Shown in pieces: positions 18,095 through 24,722 of a stretch of DNA of 28,039 nucleotides. The notes below the pieces were generated by a model. The model saw only the letters and a list, made by a program, of their open reading frames with translations, was not told where the DNA came from and did not search any database. Both the position numbers and the translations under genes were made by a program. This stretch comes from JBDNIO01 sp041688215 (GTDB lineage Bacteria > Pseudomonadota > Gammaproteobacteria > Nevskiales > Salinisphaeraceae): assembly GCA_041688215.1 (NCBI GenBank), contig JBDNIO010000176.1, forward strand, positions 1 through 28,039, written 5' to 3'. The first letter of the stretch is position 1. Each line of letters begins with the position of its first letter.

Positions 18095-18691
18095 TCAAAG
18101 CAGTTTGCGTAGTTGCTTGATCAGCAGGGCCATGGCCTGGCCGCGATGGCTGATACGGTTTTTCAAGTCTTTGGACAACTCCGCCGCGCTGGCGTTCTGG
18201 TCCGGTACCCAGAACAACGGGTCGTAGCCAAAGCCGGCCTCGCCACGCAGGTTGCGCAAGATTGTGCCCGGCCATACGCCGTGGCAGATAACCGGTACCG
18301 GATCATCGGCGTGACGCAGATAAACCACGGAGCAATGAAACTGCGCGCCGCGTTGTTCGTCCGGTACACCGGCTAGCGCCTGCAGCAGTTTACGGTTATT
18401 GGCCAGGTCGTTGGCATCCGCGCCCGCATAACGCGCCGAACGTACGCCGGGCGTGCCGTGCAACGCATCCACCGCCAGGCCGGAATCGTCGGCAATGGCC
18501 GGCCGGCCGGTGTGCATGGCGGCGTTGCAGGCCTTGATCAGCGCGTTTTCGACAAACGTTATGCCGGTTTCATCGGCTTCAGATACGCCGAATTCGCTTT
18601 GTGGCGCGACATCCAGCTTCAACGGTTTCAGCAGGTCCTGAATTTCTGCCAGTTTGCCGCGGTTGCCGGAGGCTAGGACTATTTTTTGCAT
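18095..18691 (-). CDS. rdgB: RdgB/HAM1-type XTP/dITP pyrophosphatase
   Basis: Hydrolyses non-canonical purine triphosphates (dITP, XTP) to monophosphates, keeping them out of DNA and RNA. The 198-residue product carries the family's motifs in order: SGNRGKLAEI, TFVENALIKA, ADDSGLAVDAL, GVRSARYAG, GFGYDPLF and SHRGQAM at the C-terminus. It is of usual length and complete. The only oddity is upstream: the start is 15 bases from the end of a repeat element (18706-18966), and no clear ribosome site precedes the ATG, so the element may have changed its expression. It ends in TGA. Confidence 0.97.
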   Translation of the reverse strand: MQKIVLASGNRGKLAEIQDLLKPLKLDVAPQSEFGVSEADETGITFVENALIKACNAAMHTGRPAIADDSGLAVDALHGTPGVRSARYAGADANDLANNRKLLQALAGVPDEQRGAQFHCSVVYLRHADDPVPVICHGVWPGTILRNLRGEAGFGYDPLFWVPDQNASAAELSKDLKNRISHRGQAMALLIKQLRKLL

Positions 18692-18705
18692 TGGTTAAGG
18701 ATGTT

Positions 18706-18966
18706 TCGCGCAAAGGCGCCAAGACGCAAAGCAAATAAAACAGGTTTGAGAGGGTGTTTGCAAAACATAAGCCATGTAATTCTGAAAATACAATGAGTTA
18801 CGCGTAGGTCGGATTAGCGCGCAGCGCGTTGCTCGGCTAATCCAATCTACGCAAGTGCTTGTATTTATTGGTTGTGCAAAATGATTGTTTTGTAAGAACC
18901 CTCTGAGTCATATAAAAAAACCTTTGCGTTCTTTGCGTTCTTTGCGTTCTTTGCGGCTTTGCGCGA
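18706..18966. repeat. Nested inverted-repeat element between rdgB and rph
   Basis: The outer ends are near-perfect inverted copies: TCGCGCAAAGGCGC (18706-18719) against the reverse complement of 18953-18966 (TCGCGCAAAGCCGC, 13 of 14). The right arm contains three tandem CTTTGCGTT units at 18922-18948. Inside lies a second inverted pair, AGAGGGTGTTTGCAAAACA (18749-18767) against 18886-18904 (16 of 19 match). At the centre is a third palindrome, GCGTAGGTCGGATTAGC with its partner near 18836-18852. The element covers almost the whole gap between rdgB and rph. No coding potential is seen. It resembles a MITE inserted in a CGCAAAG-type repeat. Confidence 0.7.
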
Positions 18967-18968
18967 GA

Positions 18969-19691
18969 TTAATCTTCCAGCGCCTTGCGCTGTAATTGAA
19001 TCAACTCGCCGATACCTTTTTCCGCCAAACTCAGCATGCCATCGAGTTCTTCACGCCGGAAAGCGTGGCCTTCGGCGGTACCCTGAATTTCCACAAACGC
19101 GCCGGCGTCGTTCAGGACCACGTTCATGTCGGTTTCGGCGTTGGAATCCTCTGCGTAATCCAAATCCAGAACCGGCGCGCCTTCATAAATACCGACTGAT
19201 ACCGCGGCAATCTGGCCGTGCAGCGGGTTGGTTTTGATCTGACCTTTCTTACGGGCTGCGGCCAACGCGTCAGCCAGCGCCACATAACCGCCAGTGATGG
19301 ACGCCGTGCGCGTGCCGCCGTCGGCCTGTAGCACGTCACAATCAATCGTGATGCTGCGCTGGCCGATGGCCTGCATATCAAGTACCGCGCGCAGACTGCG
19401 ACCAATCAGGCGCTGAATCTCCACTGTGCGACCGCCTTGCTTGCCTCGTGCGGCTTCGCGGTTATTGCGGGTGCCGGTCGCGCGCGGCAACATGCCGTAT
19501 TCCGCCGTTAGCCATCCTTGATTTGAATTGCGCAGCCACGGCGGTACGCGGTCTTCGATGCTGGCCGTGCACAGCACGCGGGTGTCGCCAAAAGACACCA
19601 GCACCGAGCCCTCCGCGTGTTTGGTAAAGCCGCGTTCAAAGGAAATCTTGCGTAATTCGTCGGGTGCGCGGCCGCTGGGACGTTGGGACAT
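18969..19691 (-). CDS. rph: Ribonuclease PH
   Basis: Phosphorolytic 3'-5' exoribonuclease that trims tRNA 3' ends. The start at 19691 (MSQRPSGRAPDELR) gives 240 residues, the normal length; a longer upstream reading lacks homology. Recognisable family segments are FERGFTKHAEGSVLVSFGDT, LCTASIEDRVPPWLRN, GWLTAEYGMLPRATGTRNNR, GGRTVEIQRLIGRSLRAVLD (phosphate-binding region), TITIDCDVLQADGGTRTASI-type block and VDLDYAEDSNAETDMNVV-like block. It is divergent from yicC; a -10-like TATACT on the minus strand at 19722-19727 may serve it. It ends in TAA. Confidence 0.97.
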   Translation of the reverse strand: MSQRPSGRAPDELRKISFERGFTKHAEGSVLVSFGDTRVLCTASIEDRVPPWLRNSNQGWLTAEYGMLPRATGTRNNREAARGKQGGRTVEIQRLIGRSLRAVLDMQAIGQRSITIDCDVLQADGGTRTASITGGYVALADALAAARKKGQIKTNPLHGQIAAVSVGIYEGAPVLDLDYAEDSNAETDMNVVLNDAGAFVEIQGTAEGHAFRREELDGMLSLAEKGIGELIQLQRKALED

Positions 19692-19810
19692 GCGTTCATA
19701 CTCGGCGTCGAATGGGCGCGAAGTATAACGAAGTGAAGACTCCAGCGTGTCCGGTATCATGGCTATGCGATAATCGCGGCCTTGTAGTTTCCAGCGAAAA
19801 AGGACAACAG

Positions 19811-20671
19811 ATGATCCGCAGCATGACCGGATACGCACGCGGTGAAACCGCTGGAGAGTGGGGCGAGCTGACCTGGGAGCTACGCACGGTAAACCATCGT
19901 TATCTGGATGTAAGCCTGCGGCTGCCCGAGGAATTACGCGCCCTCGAGCCGGCCATACGCCAGCGCACCGCCGCGCATCTGGGACGCGGCAAGCTGGATT
20001 GCGTGGCGCGCCTGAATCTGGCGTCGCAACGCGCTCGTCTGGATATAGACGAGGACTAGTTCAACGCGCTGGCGCAGGGCTGCAAGCAGATTGCGGCCAG
20101 TATGCCTACCGCGCAACCTGACCCCATACGCGTATTGCAATGGCCCGGTGTGTTACGCGACGCCAAACCGGATACTGATGCGCTGGGCGAAGCCGCTCTG
20201 GCGGCGCTGGAAGACGTTTTGACCAGCCTCAACCAGAATCGAGCCGACGAGGGCGCAAGACTGGAAACCATGCTGCGCCAACGCTGTGCCACGATTGCGG
20301 AGCTGGCCGCCGAAATCCGCGAACGCCTGCCGCAAGTCCGCGCCCACTGGCGCGAAAAACTCGAAACCCGTCTGGCCGATATCGACCCGGCCGGCGACCC
20401 TGGCCGCATCGAGCAGGAAATCGTCATCTTCGCCCAGCGCATGGACGTAGACGAAGAGCTCACTCGCCTCGACAGTCACCTGCACGAATTCGACAAGGCC
20501 CTGAAACGCGACGAACCCGTCGGCCGCCGCCTGGATTTCCTCATGCAGGAATTCAACCGGGAGGCCAACACGCTGGCATCAAAATCTCAGGATCCGGATG
20601 TCACCCGCCTGGGGGTGGATATGAAAGTGGCGATAGAGCAGATGCGCGAGCAGGTGCAGAACATTGAATAG
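19811..20671 (+). pseudogene. yicC: YicC family protein interrupted by one in-frame amber codon
   Basis: YicC is a conserved endoribonuclease-related protein of about 287 residues. The start MIRSMTGYARGE, the middle (DPIRVLQWPGVL; EIRERLPQVRAHWREKLETR) and the C-terminal DUF1732 block (GRRLDFLMQEFNREANTLASK; MREQVQNIE) are all well preserved. A single TAG at 20057-20059 (codon 83) interrupts the same frame: LDIDED, then TAG, then FNALAQGCKQIAASMP. No indel is present; total length would be 286 residues if TAG were read. As written, translation would stop after 82 residues, although reinitiation at the ATG at 20102 is conceivable. The true stop is TAG at 20669-20671. The island begins immediately after it, and the 3' end is the presumed integration site. 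Confidence 0.88.
20651..20670 (+). other. Putative attachment site attL at the yicC 3' end
   Basis: The last 20 bases of yicC (CAGGTGCAGAACATTGAATA) recur in imperfect form at 27247-27266, just before gmk, in the same orientation: 17 of the first 19 bases match. The two copies bracket the integrase stub and the restriction operon. Known mobilizable islands integrate into the 3' end of yicC and preserve its coding sequence, as here. Confidence 0.55.
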
Positions 20672-20873
20672 TGTCCCGTAGCGTCCAAGCGCTTCCAGCG
20701 GATATGTCGTAAGTCATTGCTATAGAACAAAAAACTACCATTTGAACACCATAGTACGCTAAGCTCGTCCAGAGCCTAACGGGTAGCTAGGCGGGTAGCT
20801 GGAGCTTCTAGCTACCCAGCGGAGACAAAAATTAGAACCGCTAGCTACCCAGCCTTCAATAAGGAGCAGCACC
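20672..20873. repeat. GGGTAGCT repeat cluster ahead of the integrase stub
   Basis: Two GGGTAGCT copies (20781-20788, 20793-20800) face two inverted AGCTACCC copies (20810-20817, 20843-20850). The last two are part of a 13-base direct repeat, CTAGCTACCCAGC (20808-20820 and 20841-20853). They precede an AAGGAG ribosome site and the integrase start. Position and spacing suggest operator or integrase/excisionase arm sites. The rest of this stretch shows no gene. Confidence 0.55.
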
Positions 20874-21062
20874 ATGGGAAAGCTAAGCGACGCGAAAATA
20901 CGTAGCCTGATTAGTAAGGGCGAACCGGTTGCCGGCTTAGCCGACGGCGGTGTTCGGAAATGTGGGGGAAGATCAGCGCAACGCGCTATGGGTGAGCGCA
21001 GAGCGATCCGCCAAAGAATACGGCTGCACAGCCACCCTAACCCCACCCGAAAGCGAGAATAG
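20874..21062 (+). pseudogene. P4-type tyrosine integrase, N-terminal stub
   Basis: The first 26 residues (MGKLSDAKIRSLISKGEPV then AGLADGG) match the DUF4102 start of P4-family tyrosine recombinases, whose usual form is lsDaKir..kpg.k...l.DggGL. A good AAGGAG site lies 8-13 bases before the ATG. After about base 20951 the similarity stops, and the frame closes at 21062, so more than 300 residues including the catalytic RHRY domain are absent. The following bases read in another frame as VSAERSAKEYGCTATLTPPE, which I could not assign. The stub lies just inside the island next to yicC, the usual place for the integrase, and the island is therefore probably immobile on its own. Confidence 0.7.
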
Positions 21063-21107
21063 GGGGCGCGAGTCATAGGAGCGAATACCAGGCAATGCAT
21101 CTGGGTT

Positions 21108-21941
21108 TTAAATAGTTTGCGAGTTTCTCGTTCCATGGCATTTGGGATACTGAGAGCACCCCCAAAAGCTTTGACCGGCCAATTTACCTTGCCTAGCAAT
21201 CCTTTTAATCATCGGGCTTGAGCACTTAGGACAATCTGGAATCCCACGCTGGGCGCTAGGTGTACTTTGTGCCTGAGAGGATCGCAGAGTCTTATCAACG
21301 AATTTTCGGGCATCCAACAGCCTGATATTTCGGCCGTTCGCGAACTCCGCTGCTGCTTTTGTGAATGGGCCGGCTGACACAATCCATGCGCCCGTAGCCC
21401 CTTGCGCAGACATTACCCCGAATAGCTCGCGCACCACGGTTACACCAACCTGTGTTGCTCGCCATTGCTTGCATTGAATCAGGAACGTTTCGCCTTGTTT
21501 CCTAGCGACGGCATCGACGCCTCCGTCGGCGCCGCCTTCGCTCAAGTTGACCTGATACCCCTGCCTCTCGAAATACGCGGCAACCAACTGCTCAAATTCT
21601 TGCCAAGACAATTCGAGCAAGGGCGCAGAGCCTGTTCTTTGCTCGGTTTCTACAAGCAGCTTGGCTCGTTTTCGCTTAGCCAGCCATGCGCCTAACGCAG
21701 CCAACAGCAGTGCTGAAGGCACTAGAAATTGCAAGAATAAGCCAGCCGTCTTGAGCATTGTGACTACAACAGTGCCACTTAATTGGGATACGTCCATCGC
21801 GGCTGGCGGCGCGATTTGGCTAAGCATGTGGAAACCTAGCCATGCGACTGGAACCAGTATTAGACACAGTTGCCAGGGAAGCCGGGCCAATAGATCAACC
21901 CACACTTCGAATTCAGATTGCCGTCTCTTGTGCTTTGCCAT
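21108..21941 (-). CDS. Membrane-anchored Mrr-type restriction endonuclease with topoisomerase zinc finger
   Basis: The product is 277 residues. Two hydrophobic helices come first (about 22-43 and 57-88). The Mrr/RecB-like PD-(D/E)xK domain covers about 110-218: WQEFEQLVAAYFERQGYQV, GGADGGVD with Asp143, and FLIQCKQW with the QxK pair Gln156/Lys158. A C-terminal C4 zinc finger of the topoisomerase I type follows (CPKC at 237-240, then C262 and C268). Both catalytic motifs look intact. The gene starts 8 bases after the helicase stop in the same direction, so it is the third gene of the restriction operon. Mrr-type enzymes often cut modified DNA, but the target here is unknown. It ends in TAA. 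Confidence 0.88.
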   Translation of the reverse strand: MAKHKRRQSEFEVWVDLLARLPWQLCLILVPVAWLGFHMLSQIAPPAAMDVSQLSGTVVVTMLKTAGLFLQFLVPSALLLAALGAWLAKRKRAKLLVETEQRTGSAPLLELSWQEFEQLVAAYFERQGYQVNLSEGGADGGVDAVARKQGETFLIQCKQWRATQVGVTVVRELFGVMSAQGATGAWIVSAGPFTKAAAEFANGRNIRLLDARKFVDKTLRSSQAQSTPSAQRGIPDCPKCSSPMIKRIARQGKLAGQSFWGCSQYPKCHGTRNSQTI

Positions 21942-21949
21942 CGACCTGC

Positions 21950-24553
21950 TCAGTAGTTGGCTGCCGCGGTGCTTCGATAAAGGGCTTGTGCATCGGTAGC
22001 CTCACGAACAGCGTTGCGTACTTTCTTTTCCTGTAAATCCAGCACGCGCAGTACATTATCAAGTTCTGATAAGGCCTCAATCCGATGAAATTCATCGCCA
22101 AAGGTTTCCGCGAATGCGGCCAGGCCTTTCAGCTTGGGCAAGGCATCGCCGAGGTGATAGCTATGAGGATCGGCGATGGACACCCTCACACCACTATCTT
22201 TACCGTGAAAGAAAATAAAGTCCGGACACATGCGCCTCCAGCCGTCGTTGCCATCTTTGTAAGCGACCGCAAGGGAATCTTCTGATGCGCGGCCAGGGTT
22301 ACGGTACCAAGCCAGAAAGTCCGAACGGCCCATCTCGGCATCAAGCACTTTGCGCTCCCAAAGATTAAGCACGGCAACCGGGAATTTACCGTCGCCGTCA
22401 CACATCAGGTGGCTTGGAACCACAGCCAGTAATTTGCCGTCGCCATCTTTAGTTTCCTCGGCCCGCACGCGTGGGCGCAAGATGCCGATGCGCTGCGGGT
22501 CGGTAGACATGGCGATGATGTCGTCATAGGCCGCCCGGCGTTCGTCGCCAAGCCCTTTAATTGCTACGCGATGCTGATCGAGCCAACGGCGAGTCAGCTT
22601 ATCGGCCTCGCGGTCCAATTCATCCGCAAGGCCCTCCACGCGGCTTAGCGCGGCTACGCGAATATAGGCCTCAAACAACCCGTCATCGTCATCACCCGCA
22701 TCAGCTTCCAGACGTTCGGCAAACTGCTTAGCCAGTCCCTGCGAGAACACGCGCCACGAGGTTTTGAAGTCCCCGTCTACCGATCGTTCATCCGCTTGCT
22801 CGGTAAACGCGATGCTTTGATATTCGGACTTGGGCTCATGCACGCCGATGATCACGGTCTCGCCTTCGACCGCCAGGATGCTGGCAACGTCTTTTTCTAC
22901 CAATTTCTTGTGCCGTGCCATCAAGCCAGCCAGTACATCGCACATTTCGCTATAGGCCGCCTTGCTTGCGTTGGCTACCAGCCCGTCGTAAGACAGCGCG
23001 TGCGCCAGTGCCATCAAGCGTTTCATAGGCCGCGCAGCCTTGCGCGGTAAAGTCTGAGACGGCAACGTATCTAGCGCAGACCATACGGCATCTGATATGG
23101 CCGGATTCGGCAGCATATCCACCGGATCGGTTAGCACGCGGCGGCCACCACCGCCCCCGCTGCCGCCGGCATCAACACCCTTGCGGCCTAGCAATAAATC
23201 GCCCACGGCAGTAGCGGTCGCACGATTAAAGTGCGGCAACACGCACTCCACTGAATTTAGCCGGTCGTCGCCGGGTATCCGCCGCGCCAGCGGCGTGCGC
23301 ACCATGCGGCCCAACAATTGAGTAATGTGGGTTTCATCCTGCGCTGGGCGGAACGACATCAACACCTCGGCACGCGGGCAGTCCCAACCGGTAGAGATTG
23401 CATCCTTGGCGAACAGCACACGAATCCAGTCGCTGTCCTGCACCTTTTCCGGGCTTATATGCGGAACGACATGCGGGCCAATTTCGAGAGTTCTGTGGTC
23501 ACCAAACACATGCGCCAGCGATTCAGCTTTTAACTCCGGCCAGGCATCACGCACCGTATCGAAGGCCGATTGCAGCAGCTCGTTCGATGGCGTGTTCGGC
23601 ATTTGCACCACCAGCAGCGGCACGACCGGTTCAATCGGCGGGTTCTGTGCTTGCGCATACTCAGCCCACAGTCGGGTGGCTTCGGCCACGCGGCGCGTAG
23701 CGCGGGCTAGTAGCACGGTATCAAACTGGCCCGGCTCGGCCGGAAATTCCAACCGGATGTCGTCCTTGAGCAAGCCAGACTCCTGGACTCGGGCCGGGTC
23801 AACCACCACGTTCGGGAAATTCACGCGGGCTTCGGCATTGGCCATCGCATCATCGAAGCGTTGCACCGTGGCGGAAATACCCCAGACGATGGGGATCGGT
23901 TTGAACCCGCCACCGCCCGTGCCGTTAACCAGGCGCTGCACAATCGTCGCGCGTTCATTGCGCTGGGGGGCGGTAGGCGCTTTCATGCCGCGATGCGCTT
24001 CATCCAGAATCAAGTATAGCGTGAGGTTCTTGTCCTCGATGGTATTACGCAGAATGTCCCACATGGTCTGCGCGCGCAGGTCTGGCGGGGCTTTGTGGCT
24101 TAATGGGAACAGCTCGTTGTTGCCAGTCGGCGCGCTATCCGGGGCGCCGCGCACCAACAGCGAGTTCTTGCCGAGTTTCTGCGTGTTCAGAAAATACACA
24201 TGGCCGGGCGCTAGGGCATCGGCCTGGAACGCCGTGTCGATTACCTTCGTTCGACCATGTTCCAGATCGCTCGCCTCCCAAAGGCGACGGCGCGTCTGCT
24301 CGTTCAGCGAGGGGTCGTCGGTAAACCACAGCACGACGGCGCCGGGGTCAGCAGCGAAATCGTAATCGTCATTGCCGTGGAACAAGGCTTCGATCACGGC
24401 AGCGGCCATTACAGTTTTTCCAGACCCGGTGGTGGCAGTTAGCGAAAACGACGAGGCATCGCCGTCTTCCTGCCAATTGCGCCGCGCCTTGCGCAGATTG
24501 CGCAGCACATCGACCACAGCGTCGGTTTGGTAGTCCTTAAGGGTAAACCGCAT
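21950..24553 (-). CDS. res: Type III-like restriction subunit: DEAH helicase with atypical nuclease motif
   Basis: Superfamily 2 helicase of 867 residues from the ATG at 24553 (MRFTLKDYQTDAVVDVLRNL); an upstream extension would reach into the repeat element and is rejected. Walker A TGSGKT is at 42-47 and the DEAH box is in LILDEAHRGM at 184-187. Motif V-like STGWDCPRAEVLMSF and motif VI-like ITQLLGRMVRTP follow. The C-terminus has CPDFIFF followed by SIADPHSYHLGDALPKLKGL, in the position where Type III Res proteins carry PD...ExK. The usual Lys is replaced, giving DPH, with lysines a few residues later. It is co-oriented with the methyltransferase upstream and the Mrr gene downstream. DNA translocation is expected; cleavage activity is uncertain. 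Confidence 0.88.
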   Translation of the reverse strand: MRFTLKDYQTDAVVDVLRNLRKARRNWQEDGDASSFSLTATTGSGKTVMAAAVIEALFHGNDDYDFAADPGAVVLWFTDDPSLNEQTRRRLWEASDLEHGRTKVIDTAFQADALAPGHVYFLNTQKLGKNSLLVRGAPDSAPTGNNELFPLSHKAPPDLRAQTMWDILRNTIEDKNLTLYLILDEAHRGMKAPTAPQRNERATIVQRLVNGTGGGGFKPIPIVWGISATVQRFDDAMANAEARVNFPNVVVDPARVQESGLLKDDIRLEFPAEPGQFDTVLLARATRRVAEATRLWAEYAQAQNPPIEPVVPLLVVQMPNTPSNELLQSAFDTVRDAWPELKAESLAHVFGDHRTLEIGPHVVPHISPEKVQDSDWIRVLFAKDAISTGWDCPRAEVLMSFRPAQDETHITQLLGRMVRTPLARRIPGDDRLNSVECVLPHFNRATATAVGDLLLGRKGVDAGGSGGGGGRRVLTDPVDMLPNPAISDAVWSALDTLPSQTLPRKAARPMKRLMALAHALSYDGLVANASKAAYSEMCDVLAGLMARHKKLVEKDVASILAVEGETVIIGVHEPKSEYQSIAFTEQADERSVDGDFKTSWRVFSQGLAKQFAERLEADAGDDDDGLFEAYIRVAALSRVEGLADELDREADKLTRRWLDQHRVAIKGLGDERRAAYDDIIAMSTDPQRIGILRPRVRAEETKDGDGKLLAVVPSHLMCDGDGKFPVAVLNLWERKVLDAEMGRSDFLAWYRNPGRASEDSLAVAYKDGNDGWRRMCPDFIFFHGKDSGVRVSIADPHSYHLGDALPKLKGLAAFAETFGDEFHRIEALSELDNVLRVLDLQEKKVRNAVREATDAQALYRSTAAANY

Positions 24554-24558
24554 TGCTA

Positions 24559-24720
24559 GTGGCCTGTAATAGGTAAAAAGGAAGTCAGCATGGGCGATGG
24601 ATCGTGCGTCAAGACAAGGCACTGGGACGAGTCATAGCAAGGACTATGGCGAGGAGGAGTAACGCAGGATTGGCGCGCGAGACGCGCCCAGGCGCTTTCG
24701 GTTTGCCTGTTACAGGCCAC
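24559..24720. repeat. 162-bp inverted-repeat element between mod and res
   Basis: The ends are GTGGCCTGTAATAGGTAAA (24559-24577) and the reverse complement of 24702-24720 (GTGGCCTGTAACAGGCAAA), matching at 17 of 19 bases. The element lies two bases from the mod stop codon and five bases from the res ATG, filling the gap. Internal palindromes are present: GGCGCG/GCGCGCC near 24672-24688 and CATAG/CTATG near 24636-24651. It encodes no supportable protein. It has the form of a MITE or a structured mRNA element. A res ribosome site is not obvious within it. Confidence 0.7.
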
Positions 24721-24722
24721 CA

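Noticed and set aside
18922..18948. Tandem CTTTGCGTT units considered as a CRISPR or iteron array.
   Set aside because: Units are only 9 bases, directly adjacent without spacers, and form one arm of an inverted-repeat element.
899..20059. Genome-wide reassignment of TAG to a sense codon.
   Set aside because: mrcA, pilP, yicC, mod, gmk and the protease gene end at TAG at or near expected C-termini, so TAG is a working stop codon; only partial suppression remains possible.
23325..24365. Open frame of 346 codons antisense to the helicase gene.
   Set aside because: Low-complexity Ser/Arg-rich product without motifs, opposite a conserved helicase.
24559..24720. The mod-res gap considered as a small RNA or antitoxin gene.
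   Set aside because: No promoter or terminator pair could be recognised; the terminal inverted repeats fit an inserted repeat better, though a structured RNA role is left open.
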